From positions 1 through 64,000 of the forward strand of contig QWJF01000005.1 of assembly GCA_009391835.1 (NCBI GenBank): a stretch of 64,000 nucleotides of DNA, in the 5' to 3' direction. Positions 48,298 to 57,685 of this stretch are shown here, piece after piece. Below the pieces are notes generated by a model that was not told the origin of the DNA, ran no database searches, and saw nothing but the letters and a program-made list of their open reading frames with translations. Both the position numbers and the translations under genes were made by a program. Position 1 is the first letter of the stretch. Each line of letters starts with the position of its first letter. The stretch comes from Chloroflexota bacterium. GTDB taxonomy: Bacteria; Chloroflexota; Anaerolineae; Anaerolineales; UBA11579.

Positions 48298-48858
48298 TTA
48301 GCCTTCGACACTGATCAGTTCCTGTATTTTGGCAAAGGTGCTCGGCCCAATCCCAGGCACCTTTTGAATATCTTCAATCCGGTTGAATGGTCCTTTGCTG
48401 TCCCGATAATCCAGGATGGCCTGCGCCGTTATCTCACCAATTCCAGGTAGCAGCGCCAGTTGCTCGACCGTGGCGACATTGATGTTGATCGGAAATCTAA
48501 CCCCATCCACATCGCCTTCACCAACCCTTGGGATATATAGCTGCTGCGCATCTTGCAGCACCCTTGCCAGGTTAACTCTATCTAGGTCGGCGTCTTCGCT
48601 CGCCCCGCCCGCGGCTTCCACCGCGTCCTGCGCCCGACTGCCGCGTGCCAATTCATAAACGCCCGGCGCAAGCACGCCGCCGCTTACATGTATCACAATC
48701 GGTTTACGCTCTGGAGCGGGCAGTAATTCCACGGCCTGTCCACGCCGCGGTCCACTAAGCAGCAAGATGAGCGCTGCACCCGCCAGCCCGCACAACATGC
48801 CGAAGCCGATCCAAATCCCGATGTGAGTGCTCGAGGTTTTGTGTTCTTTATCCGCCAT
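48298..48858 (-). CDS. comEA: ComEA-family helix-hairpin-helix DNA-binding protein
   Basis: TM anchor, SLBB-like IVIHVSGGVLAPGVYELARGSRAQDAVEAAGG, HhH INVATVEQLALLPGIGEITAQAILDYRDSKGPFNRIEDIQKVPGIGPSTFAKI. Confidence 0.92.
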   Translation of the reverse strand: MADKEHKTSSTHIGIWIGFGMLCGLAGAALILLLSGPRRGQAVELLPAPERKPIVIHVSGGVLAPGVYELARGSRAQDAVEAAGGASEDADLDRVNLARVLQDAQQLYIPRVGEGDVDGVRFPININVATVEQLALLPGIGEITAQAILDYRDSKGPFNRIEDIQKVPGIGPSTFAKIQELISVEG

Positions 48859-48926
48859 TTCGGCGATTATAAGGCCTAAGAACATGCCGAACCCGTCCGG
48901 TATAATCGCCCAGCGAAAGGAAAATC

Positions 48927-50717
48927 GTGCCCCGAAAGATAGTCCCAAGTCTATTGGTGCTCATAAAGCTAAAGGCAAGCCGCTCGTTGATATTTTCACT
49001 TGACATGAGATCCCTCCTAAAAACTCGTTGTGTTAAGCAGTTATCGCTGGTGTCGTTGACCCTGCTCCTGCTCTTTTCCCCTGCGCCCGTAGTGTCAGCC
49101 GCCCCCGCAGATCAAAGCCTGACTTGGCTGATTAGCGGCCAGATCCGTGATCCCCAGGGCCAGCCCATTGAGGCGGCACATATTGCCGCACTCGGTCCCA
49201 ACACAGATGAGCCCCTGGCCGAAACAGAGAGCCAGGAAGATGGCTCATGGGCCATTCGTCTCGACAAGCTGGATGTCGATGCCCCCATAATCGAAATTAG
49301 TCATGCTCACTATGTGGATCAAGCGCTCCGGCTCGATGAAGAGTCCTATCAGCGCCTGCGCACAAACGGCAGCTTTAGCCTCGGTGAACTCGTCCTGGAG
49401 CGCCAGATCACACCCGGCTTCTGGGCCGCCGCGCTCATTTTCGTTGGCGTTTTGTTGCTCATTGCCTTCGAGAAGCTCCACAACACCACCGCCGCCCTCG
49501 CCGGCCTTTCCGCCGTCTTCCTCGTTACCAACGTGCTCGGCAACATTTGGCCGGATTATTACATCCTCAGCTTTGAGCGTGCCCTCACCTACATCAATTG
49601 GGAAGTGATCTTTCTAGTCATGGGCATGATGATTGTTATCGCCGTCATCGAACGCACCGGTATCTTTCAGTGGACGGCTTTCCAGGCCTATCGCTTGAGC
49701 CGTGGGCGCACCTGGCTGCTTGTCCTCATCCTGATGTTGATCACGGCCGTGGCCTCCGCGTTGTTGGATAACTTCACCACCATGCTCCTCATGACCCCCA
49801 TCAGCCTCCAGATTGGTCTGGCCCTCGGCATTAACCCTCTTGCCCTCATCATCCCCGAGGTCCTCGCCTCCAACGTTGGCGGCATCAGTACCTTGATCGG
49901 CACGCCCACGAATATCCTCATCGGGGCCTACGCCGATATTGGCTTTAGCGATTTTCTTGTCAATCAAACCCCCGGCGTGGTCCTCGCCCTCGTTTTGATG
50001 GCGCTTTACGTCCTTTTTCATTACCGCGAGGAGTGGCGCAAGCATGGCGGAGGTATTTCTACTACACTATATGAACGCCTTGAGTAAAATGCGCGCATCC
50101 GCGAGCCCAATGCGCTCCTAAAATCTGGCATCGTGTTTGTCCTCATCATTGCTGGCTTTATCGTTGGAGAAGGCTTTCATGTTGCGCCCGCTGTTCCCGC
50201 ATTGGTCGGCGCTACAATTTTGCTCGTTTGGCTCAAACCAGATGTGCACGCCATGATACAGGCCGTAGATTGGACAACACTTGTATTTTTCATGGCTCTG
50301 TTCATTGTAGTAGGTGCAATTCAGGAGGTGGGCTTGCTCGGTTTCGTGGCCCAGTGGATGGCAGATTTGATTGGAGAAAACCTACAGATTGGTATGTTTG
50401 TAATGGTGTATGGCGTTGGCATCTTCTCCATCGCCATTGCCAACATCCCGCTCGCAGCCTCTTTCCTTCCCATCGCTGAATTTCTTTCCGGTTCCATCCC
50501 TGGCGCCAACAGCAAGGCGCTATATTACGCCCTTTCAATGGGCACCGCGATGGGTGGCAACGGTTTACTCATTAGCGCCGAAGCCAATTTACTCACCGCT
50601 GGAATCACCCGCCAGGCGGATAACCCCATATCGTTCACAGATTTTCTAAAAGTAGGTTTGCCAGTAACCTTTCTCACGTTGACAGCTGGCTTTTTGTGGC
50701 TGCTGGTTCGCTTCTAG
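48927..50717 (+). pseudogene. ArsB/NhaD/SLC13-like permease with N-terminal carboxypeptidase-regulatory-like domain, interrupted by an in-frame TAA
   Basis: Signal peptide, GQIRDPQGQPIEAAHIAALGP domain, then ion-transporter helices (LDNFTTMLLMTPISLQIGLALGINPLALIIPEVLASNVGGISTLIGTPTNILIGAYA). TAA at 50085-50087, with the same frame continuing NARIREPNALLKSGIVFVLII to 50717. Confidence 0.85.
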
Positions 50718-50740
50718 CGGTTACGGATCAGGAGGTGTCG

Positions 50741-51184
50741 ATGAAAACGATTTTAGCCCCCACGCGGGGTGGGGAAAGAAGTTTTCCCAATCAAGATTAT
50801 GCCATCCGGCTTGCCAAAGAACGGGGCGCCAAATTGCTCTTCCTGAACGTCAACGATATCCAGTTCTTGAACATGGTCGCTTCGCCTATTGCTGTGGACA
50901 TCGCTACCGATGAATTAGAAGAAATGGGAGAATTTCTTGTCACGCTCGCCAAAGAGCGCGCTGCCAAGCAGGGCCTTGAGGTCGAAACCTTAGTCAAAAA
51001 CGGCGTCTTTCGTGCGGTTTTGGAAGACGTTATCCAGCAAAAAAATGTGGAAATTCTCGCGATGGGCACGTCCAGTGAGCAAACGGGAGTGACCACCAAA
51101 GATTACATGCGTGATCTTGGTCGCCAGTTGGGGGAAACATTTGGCATCGAAGTTATCCTGTTGTACAACGGTGAGGCGCTCTAA
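50741..51184 (+). CDS. Universal stress protein family
   Basis: MKTILAPTRGGERSFPNQDYAIRLAKERGAKLLFLNV...DVIQQKNVEILAMGTS. RBS GGAGG. Confidence 0.85.
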   Translation: MKTILAPTRGGERSFPNQDYAIRLAKERGAKLLFLNVNDIQFLNMVASPIAVDIATDELEEMGEFLVTLAKERAAKQGLEVETLVKNGVFRAVLEDVIQQKNVEILAMGTSSEQTGVTTKDYMRDLGRQLGETFGIEVILLYNGEAL

Positions 51185-51212
51185 GTTATCGAAGCCTGAT
51201 ACAGCCACACTC

Positions 51213-51929
51213 ATGATCGGTACTCTAATTAATATCGCCGCGGTAGTGGTTGGCAGCCTCCTTGGCCTCGGTTTTGGAGCTCGTATCCCGGAACGCACCA
51301 ACAAGACTATTATCGCCGGTCTCGGATTGTTCACCGCTGCCATCGGCTTCCAGATGTTTCTCGGCATGCAAAACGCGATCGTGGTCCTGGTGAGCATCCT
51401 TCTGGGTGGCCTGCTGGGAGAATGGTGGCGTATTGAGAGCCGCCTCGAAGGCGTCGGCGAATGGCTTCAGCAGCGCTTTGCTGCCGGTCAACACGGGGAT
51501 AGCAGCCGCTTCGTGACGGGCTTCCTCACTGCCTCCCTAGTTTTTTGCGTAGGGCCTATGACGATCCTTGGCTCCATTCAAGATGGCCTGACGGGAGATT
51601 TTCGCCTGCTAGCCATCAAATCCGTTCTGGATGCCTTTGCCTCGCTGGTTTTTGCATCAACGCTTGGGGTGGGGGTCCTCTTCTCCGCACTGACTATCCT
51701 CGTCGTTCAAGGGGGCATCAGTCTTTTAGCCAACCAGTTCGCCACCCTGTTTACCCAGCCAATGATTGCCGAGCTAACTGCCGTAGGCGGTCTGCTGCTC
51801 ATCGGCATCGCCATCAGCAGCTTGCTGGAGATCAAGCCCATTCGCATGGGCAACTTCCTCCCCGCTCTGGTCATTGCCCCTGCCATCATCAGTCTCTTGA
51901 CCTATTTCGGCATTAATTTTGTATTTTGA
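51213..51929 (+). CDS. DUF554 family membrane protein
   Basis: MIGTLINIAAVVVGSLLGLGFGARIPERTNKTIIAGLGLFTAAIGFQM...FLTASLVFCVGPMTILGSIQDGLTGDFRLLAIKSVLDAFASLVFASTLG. Confidence 0.93.
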   Translation: MIGTLINIAAVVVGSLLGLGFGARIPERTNKTIIAGLGLFTAAIGFQMFLGMQNAIVVLVSILLGGLLGEWWRIESRLEGVGEWLQQRFAAGQHGDSSRFVTGFLTASLVFCVGPMTILGSIQDGLTGDFRLLAIKSVLDAFASLVFASTLGVGVLFSALTILVVQGGISLLANQFATLFTQPMIAELTAVGGLLLIGIAISSLLEIKPIRMGNFLPALVIAPAIISLLTYFGINFVF

Positions 51930-51931
51930 AA

Positions 51932-52720
51932 ATGACTGCGCTCCTGCAGGTTTTTGTGGTTGCGTGCGCGCTTTCAGCCTGTTCAAGCGCGTATAGTCCC
52001 GCCACGCTTCCTGGCGCAGTTTCTGCACGTCAATCGAATCGGGATGGCAGTCTTCAGGTCCTGGTGCCCGCTGGCGAATTCATCATGGGCAGCACCGATT
52101 CAGCGCTCCCTGCTGATGAAAAGCCCGCTCACACGGTTTACCTCAACGCCTTCTGGATAGATCGCACCGAGATCAGCAATGCTCACTATGCAGCCTGCGT
52201 GAATGCGGGCGTTTGTGCCCCTATCATTTCCCCGCGCCCGGATATGGATGTACACCCCTATTACCCAGTTCAGGGCATAGCCTGGCCCGAAGCTGTCGCT
52301 TACTGCGAGTGGGTGGGCCGCCGATTGCCCACAGAAGCTGAATGGGAGAAGGCGGCCCGTGGCCCCGGCCGCGCCACATATCCCTGGGGCGATCAACCGC
52401 CCAATCAAAACCTGGCTAACTTTGATGCAAAAGTAGGCGACGTTGTTCCCGTGGATTCCCTTCAAGCCGGAGCCAGCCCCTATGCTGCCCTGAATATGGC
52501 TGGCAATGTCTGGGAGTGGGTGGCCGATTGGTACGACGAAAGTTATTACGCGCAATCGCCCACAGAGAATCCAACCGGCCCTGAAACCGGCACCTTGCGC
52601 GGTATTCGCGGCGGCGCCTGGAACACGGGCCCAGAGGCTATCCCCGCAGCCAATCGCTTCTGGGCCTTTCCGGGACGTAACGATTTTGATGGCTTTCGTT
52701 GCGCCGCGAACGCAGAGTAG
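51932..52720 (+). CDS. Formylglycine-generating enzyme/SUMF1-family lipoprotein
   Basis: PAGEFIMGSTDSALPADEKPAHTVYLNAFWIDRTEISNAHYAACV...AEAVAYCEWVGRRLPTEAEWEKAARG-like...MAGNVWEWVADWYDESYY...RGGAWNTG...GFRCA. Confidence 0.92.
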   Translation: MTALLQVFVVACALSACSSAYSPATLPGAVSARQSNRDGSLQVLVPAGEFIMGSTDSALPADEKPAHTVYLNAFWIDRTEISNAHYAACVNAGVCAPIISPRPDMDVHPYYPVQGIAWPEAVAYCEWVGRRLPTEAEWEKAARGPGRATYPWGDQPPNQNLANFDAKVGDVVPVDSLQAGASPYAALNMAGNVWEWVADWYDESYYAQSPTENPTGPETGTLRGIRGGAWNTGPEAIPAANRFWAFPGRNDFDGFRCAANAE

Positions 52721-52721
52721 C

Positions 52722-52752
52722 AAAAAGGCCCTCCATGTGGAGGGCCTTTTTT
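52722..52752. terminator. Bidirectional intrinsic terminator
   Basis: AAAAAGGCCCTCCA-TG-TGGAGGGCCTTTTTT. Confidence 0.9.
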
Positions 52753-52767
52753 ATCGTTCTTGCAAGC

Positions 52768-53445
52768 CTAGCTGCCGTCGCTAAGCAGGCCGCTGATGAT
52801 TTCTTGGAGATCAGCATAGGGAAGCGCCCCATAGAGCACACCATTCACTACATAGCTTGGCGTCCCCTGCACACCGTCAGAAGCAGCAGCTTCCAGATTT
52901 TGCTCCACCACGCTCGCCTTTTCGCCGCTCTGCAAACAACCGGCAAATGTGTCCAAATCAAGATCCAACGTGCTGGCAAAATCGATCAACTGCGCCTCAG
53001 TGTATCCGCTTGCGAAATTGGTAAACACCACATCGTGGTACTGCCAGAAGAGATCTTGGTCCGCTACGCAATAAGCTGCCTCTGCGGCCAGAAGTGAAGA
53101 AGGGCCCAGGAAGTCTACGGGCCGATAGTCAAAAAGCACTTCGCCGCTTTCCACATAGTTGTCGATCAGCGCGCCATCCGTTTCATCAAACGACGTATAG
53201 CAATGCGTGCACTGGAAATCTGCATACTCCACCACGTGAATAGGGGCGTCTGGATCGCCAAGCAAGTTTCCATCCGCGGAAGCATAGCTTCGCTCAACGG
53301 CCGGTCTGCGAACTTGGCTGGCGAATATCAATAAGCTGGCAACAAACACGGCGGCTACTGCTATGATGCCCGTAGTACGCATTTGGCCCTTTCGTTTTTG
53401 AGTTTGTTTCCTGTCTTGCCGAGCTTGCCGTTTGCTTTTGTCCAT
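52768..53445 (-). CDS. DsbA/thioredoxin-fold family membrane-anchored protein
   Basis: N-terminal TM, GDPDAPIHVVEYADFQCTHCYTSF (CxxC), GVQGTPSYVVNG (cis-Pro). Confidence 0.92.
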   Translation of the reverse strand: MDKSKRQARQDRKQTQKRKGQMRTTGIIAVAAVFVASLLIFASQVRRPAVERSYASADGNLLGDPDAPIHVVEYADFQCTHCYTSFDETDGALIDNYVESGEVLFDYRPVDFLGPSSLLAAEAAYCVADQDLFWQYHDVVFTNFASGYTEAQLIDFASTLDLDLDTFAGCLQSGEKASVVEQNLEAAASDGVQGTPSYVVNGVLYGALPYADLQEIISGLLSDGS

Positions 53446-53463
53446 TCTTGTCTTTCTCCAGGC

Positions 53464-54180
53464 TTAGTGCGGCTGACCAAAAAGCGGGATGCGTGCGCCA
53501 TTGATTATGCCGGCTTCTTTGCTGCAAAGGTGTAAAAGGGTCGCAGTAATTTCCTCTGGTGTCGTCCAGCTTTGATTTTTCTCGGTGGGGTTCTTCTCCC
53601 TTGCGTGTTTGGTATCAATCGTATCCACCAGAACTAAATTCGCTGTGACCCCGCTACCCCGGACCTCGTTAGCCAAAGAAAGCATTAAGGCCTCCATGCC
53701 GGCCTTGCCCACCGCGTAGAGCGCATTCCTGCCCGGCGGTCTTGAGCCGCTGGGTGAAGAAACCGCCAGCACGCGCCCCCAATCGTCCCGCACCATTGGA
53801 GGCACGAAGGCCTTCAACATGTTGTAGCTAGCCCGGATGTGCTGCTCGATCATGTCCTCAAGTTCATCGGCCTCCGTGTCTATCAAGGCCTTGCCGCCTA
53901 CCCAGCCGCCCACTAGATTGAGCAGCACTTCAATCCGCCCAAACTTTTCCAGCACCGCTGTTGCGGCCTCAGTGGTCGCTTCTGGCGCGCTCAAGTCCAA
54001 CGCGTATGTCAGAATTTGGCTTTCATCCAATTCGTATTCCTGAGCGAGCGCATCCAAGCTTTCCAGAGAACGCCCCAACAACGCAAGCTTCGCGCCCTCT
54101 TGGGCAAAACGTTGGGTAACTACGCGGCCCAATCCCCCAGTCGCCCCGCTAACCACCACCACTCGATCCCGAACGCTCAT
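53464..54180 (-). CDS. SDR family oxidoreductase
   Basis: VVVVSGATGGLGRVVTQRFAQEGAKLALLGRS, NLVGGWVGG, SSPSGSRPPGRNALYAVGKAGMEAL. Confidence 0.92.
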   Translation of the reverse strand: MSVRDRVVVVSGATGGLGRVVTQRFAQEGAKLALLGRSLESLDALAQEYELDESQILTYALDLSAPEATTEAATAVLEKFGRIEVLLNLVGGWVGGKALIDTEADELEDMIEQHIRASYNMLKAFVPPMVRDDWGRVLAVSSPSGSRPPGRNALYAVGKAGMEALMLSLANEVRGSGVTANLVLVDTIDTKHAREKNPTEKNQSWTTPEEITATLLHLCSKEAGIINGARIPLFGQPH

Positions 54181-54968
54181 CCCGCTTCGCTTCCGTTGCT
54201 GGATTTTGGAGCCGTCTGGGATTCCACAACTTTGATTTGATCTTCGTCCATCCCTTGCAGGATTGGGCGATCATCCTGCTCCATGAGATGCTTGTAACCG
54301 TTCAAATCAATAAAGTGGCCTGATTTAGTGGCTTTTGTCTTCAGGTAAAAAGCATTGTGCTTATTAGGTGGCAGCACGTGTGGCACCCGTTCAGTCACCT
54401 TGACCCCGTGCTTCTCCAGGTCCTCAATCTTGCGTGGATTGTTCGTCATCAACCGGATCGATTTGACCTTTAGCGATGCCAGCATGTGGGCAGCCACTCC
54501 GTATTCGCGCTCGTCATCCCGGAACCCGAGCGCCAAGTTCGCTTCCACGGTGTCTAGCCCGTGATCTTGCAATCCGTAAGCTCGGATTTTGTTAACCAGC
54601 CCAATCCCGCGCCCTTCCTGTCGCAAATACAGCACAATCCCCTGTTTTTCTGCAGCAATGGTTTCGAGGGAACTTTGGAGTTGATCGCGGCAATCACAGC
54701 GTAATGAGCCAAGCGCGTCCCCCGTCAAGCATTCCGAGTGCAGTCGCGTCAAAACTTCTTCGCCGCCGCACACATCCCCGTGCACGATGGCTACATGCTC
54801 TTTATTGTCCCGATTATTCCGAAACGCAACAATTTGAAAGTCGCCGAAGCGAGTAGGCAGATCTGCGATCGCCGCGATCCGCACGCAGATGTCCTCACCG
54901 AAACTATCACACTCATGCTCGCGATTTTCGTCGAGCAGGTCCTTGATTTGAGATTTACTGATTGTCAC
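54177..54968 (-). CDS. ribA: GTP cyclohydrolase II
   Basis: VHGDVCGGEEVLTRLHSECLTGDALGSLRCDCRDQL (Zn ligands), YLRQEGRGIGLVNKIRAYGLQDHGLDTVEAN, LMTNNPRKI. Confidence 0.94.
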   Translation of the reverse strand: MTISKSQIKDLLDENREHECDSFGEDICVRIAAIADLPTRFGDFQIVAFRNNRDNKEHVAIVHGDVCGGEEVLTRLHSECLTGDALGSLRCDCRDQLQSSLETIAAEKQGIVLYLRQEGRGIGLVNKIRAYGLQDHGLDTVEANLALGFRDDEREYGVAAHMLASLKVKSIRLMTNNPRKIEDLEKHGVKVTERVPHVLPPNKHNAFYLKTKATKSGHFIDLNGYKHLMEQDDRPILQGMDEDQIKVVESQTAPKSSNGSEAG

Positions 54969-54988
54969 CGAATGCTCCTTGTCACCGT

Positions 54989-55897
54989 CTAACTTAGGGC
55001 CATTTGATACACCGGGAAAGCTTCACCTGTACGTTTGAAGCCTGCCCGTTCATAAAGCCCCAGAGAGGGTGTATTGATGTCTTGAGTGTTCACACTTAGT
55101 CTGTGCTCTTGGTTTGCGCTTGTGCGCTCTTGCAGATCGGCTACTAAAGACAACGCAAAATGGCGCCCCTGGTAATCGGGGTGTACTGCCAGCCGGGCTA
55201 AATGCAGGCCCTGACTGCTCATTGTGCTGATCTGGTAGGCAACTACCCGGCCGTCAACCTCTACGACGGTTGCCACAGCCGCCTGCTCCAGTGCTAGATG
55301 AATGGTTTCTTTCGAATTTTGCCAGAGGGCAGGAAAGCTCGAACGATCTACATCAAACACAGACGCTATGTCATTGTCTCGCATTACCCGCATAGCCGTT
55401 TGGCTGCCCCTATCCTCAATGGCAGATTTTCCATTGCTCGGATGCCAATCAAGCACCACCACATCGTGCGTGTGCTCAAAATTACTTTTAGACAATATAT
55501 TCTGGATCCAACCCTGAACCGGGATTGCCACCACTTCCTCGGCTTTGCCAGCCAGCTTCTCCAGCGCTGCTGGCCAGAGCAGTCTCCAAGCATTTTCTGG
55601 CTCCTCCCGCGTGCCAACCGCAAACAGCCGCAGCCAGGCCACTCGTGAAGGATCTGGGGGGCAGGCCAGCGCAGCCGATAGCCGGCCTGATCGTTCGCCA
55701 ACCAGAAAGGGAGATTTTCCCAGCCAATCCAGGGGGCGCCGCCAATCCAGGTGCCGGTGCACATAAGTTTCAAAATGCAGCAAATTGGTTAACTGGCTGC
55801 GGTCTTCCTCCTCTGCCTGGCGCAAAGTGAGGACGGCGGGAGTCAACATCGCCCGCATTATATCGGAAGGCTTTCTAAAGCCTCCCATGCTAATCAA
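54989..55897 (-). CDS. GNAT family N-acetyltransferase
   Basis: ARLAVHPDYQGRHFALSLVADLQERTSANQEHRLSVNTQDINTPSLGLYERAGFKRTG. Confidence 0.88.
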   Translation of the reverse strand: MISMGGFRKPSDIMRAMLTPAVLTLRQAEEEDRSQLTNLLHFETYVHRHLDWRRPLDWLGKSPFLVGERSGRLSAALACPPDPSRVAWLRLFAVGTREEPENAWRLLWPAALEKLAGKAEEVVAIPVQGWIQNILSKSNFEHTHDVVVLDWHPSNGKSAIEDRGSQTAMRVMRDNDIASVFDVDRSSFPALWQNSKETIHLALEQAAVATVVEVDGRVVAYQISTMSSQGLHLARLAVHPDYQGRHFALSLVADLQERTSANQEHRLSVNTQDINTPSLGLYERAGFKRTGEAFPVYQMALS

Positions 55898-55908
55898 TAT
55901 TCTTAGTG

Positions 55909-56589
55909 CTACCGATTTGAGATTTCGAGCAATCCCTCAGCCAGCGCTTTCAGCCGTTCCGGCGACATGGCGCTTAGCTTTTGGGCCATTTCCAGGTAGA
56001 TCTCGTTCTCGGGGTCAGAGGCAAAATCTTGCAGCTTTTTCGGCAGTTGAAGAAATCCACTCACCGCATCCCGCTGCGCCAGCCAATCCCCCAGCTTTCC
56101 CGATTTAGCGCCGAATTGCTCTACGCGATAGCCCAAAGTCTCGGCCAATAGCTCCAGTTCCGGGATCGGCGCTGGGCTTTCCCCATTTTCATAGCGCCGA
56201 ATTCGGCTGGCCGAGATTCCCGTCCGCTTGGCCAAATCCTTCTGGCTTAGGCTGCCTTCATTACGAGCCTGCCGCAAAGTGGCCCCGATGGTGCGATTTC
56301 GCTGCTCAATGAGCGTGTCCGCCTCCAGATTTTCACTGGGGTGGGCTTGCTCCGAAACGATTTCTGTGCGCCAGAAATGGCCGATCGGAGTATCCAGAAA
56401 GTAGGCCAACAATTCCAGTTCGGGTAGTGAAGGTGGGCGTAATCCTCGCTCGATAGACGATATCCGTCCGCCTGAAGCCCCAATAATGTCCCCAAGTTCC
56501 TTCATGGATTTCCCCATTGCTACGCGCGCATCCCGCAGGAGTACACCCAATATCTTGCCCCGTATTTCAATTGCTTGTTCTTGGCTCAT
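55909..56589 (-). CDS. Transcriptional regulator with two XRE-type HTH domains
   Basis: LLRDARVAMGKSMKELGDIIGASGGRISSIERGLRPPSLPELELLA and TLRQARNEGSLSQKDLAKRTGISASRIRRYENGESPAPIPELELLA. Confidence 0.9.
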   Translation of the reverse strand: MSQEQAIEIRGKILGVLLRDARVAMGKSMKELGDIIGASGGRISSIERGLRPPSLPELELLAYFLDTPIGHFWRTEIVSEQAHPSENLEADTLIEQRNRTIGATLRQARNEGSLSQKDLAKRTGISASRIRRYENGESPAPIPELELLAETLGYRVEQFGAKSGKLGDWLAQRDAVSGFLQLPKKLQDFASDPENEIYLEMAQKLSAMSPERLKALAEGLLEISNR

Positions 56590-56679
56590 AATGGCTCGTT
56601 TTGTAAGTTAACTATCGGGATTATAGCAAGGTCTTTGGCACAGGTTCTATTTTGCTTTGCGTTCCATCACATAGGCTCG

Positions 56680-56976
56680 TTATACATCGGGAGTTTCAAG
56701 GGCCTTTGAGTCATCTTGTGTCACCCAAATTACCTCGAGTCGGTTAATGGCCAAAAATCCGGATTTAAAAAGCAGCGTCATTCCGTTAATATCAAGAACG
56801 GTCACATCAGTCATCGCAACAAATGCATCCGAAGTGTTTAGCGCGTCCTTAATGCGTTCGTTTTCCCGAACGTGAATGTTGCCATGAATCCTATTCGTTT
56901 GTGTCTGAATAATAACTGGTTGCTTTTCCGTATGAACAACAAAACCTGATCCTCTCCCCACGTTGCCTTCGGCCAT
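56680..56976 (-). CDS. Small conserved-looking protein (DUF6812-like)
   Basis: 98 aa, VVHTEKQPVIIQTQTNRIHGNIHVRENERIKDALNTSDAFVAMTDVTVLDINGMTLLFKSGFLAINRLEVIWV. Beta-rich. Confidence 0.6.
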   Translation of the reverse strand: MAEGNVGRGSGFVVHTEKQPVIIQTQTNRIHGNIHVRENERIKDALNTSDAFVAMTDVTVLDINGMTLLFKSGFLAINRLEVIWVTQDDSKALETPDV

Positions 56977-57001
56977 AAGCCCTCTCCTTTTTCGCGAACG
57001 A

Positions 57002-57685
57002 CTATGGCATTATATATCCAGCCCCCGATCTTGTCTGAATAAGTTTGGGTCGTTTTGGATCAGTTTCCAGCTTTTGGCGCAATCGTGAGATACTCACCCA
57101 GAGGATTTCTTTCTCATCTTTATATTCTTCCCCCCAAACGCCCTCTAAAAGTTTCTCTGCCGTGAGCGTTTCTCCAGCGTTGCGCGCGAATTCCAAAAGC
57201 AGCCGATACTCAGTGGACGAAAGCGAAATTTGCTCACCACGGTACCTCACCTCGGCGCGCGCCAGGTCAATTTCCAACTCCCCGTGCTTCAACACGCTTT
57301 CGTTTGACTCAGCCGCGCTAGCCCGCGCCCGACGCAACACGGCGTGTACCCTCGCCAGCAATTCATTGGCCGAGAAGGGCTTGACGATATAGTCATCCGC
57401 GCCCAAATTCAACCCCTGCACTCGATGTTCTTCGTTTCCTTTGGCCGTAAGCATAATCAGCGGCACGTTGGAGAATTCTCGGATGCGCTCACAAGCTTCA
57501 AACCCGTCCATTTCAGGCATCATGACATCCAGCAGAACCAGGTCAGGCTTTTCGTCGGCTGCTTTTTGCACCGCCTCATTGCCGTTTGTGCCAGTCAGAA
57601 CCTCAAAACCCTCGGTGAGCAAATTGGCTTCAACCAATCGCACAAACCGGGGCTCATCATCCACAACCAAAACTCGAATGGTCAT
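57002..57685 (-). CDS. Two-component response regulator, OmpR/PhoB family
   Basis: RVLVVDDEPRFVRLVEANL, DLVLLDVMMPEMDGFE, winged helix C-terminus. Confidence 0.95.
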   Translation of the reverse strand: MTIRVLVVDDEPRFVRLVEANLLTEGFEVLTGTNGNEAVQKAADEKPDLVLLDVMMPEMDGFEACERIREFSNVPLIMLTAKGNEEHRVQGLNLGADDYIVKPFSANELLARVHAVLRRARASAAESNESVLKHGELEIDLARAEVRYRGEQISLSSTEYRLLLEFARNAGETLTAEKLLEGVWGEEYKDEKEILWVSISRLRQKLETDPKRPKLIQTRSGAGYIMP

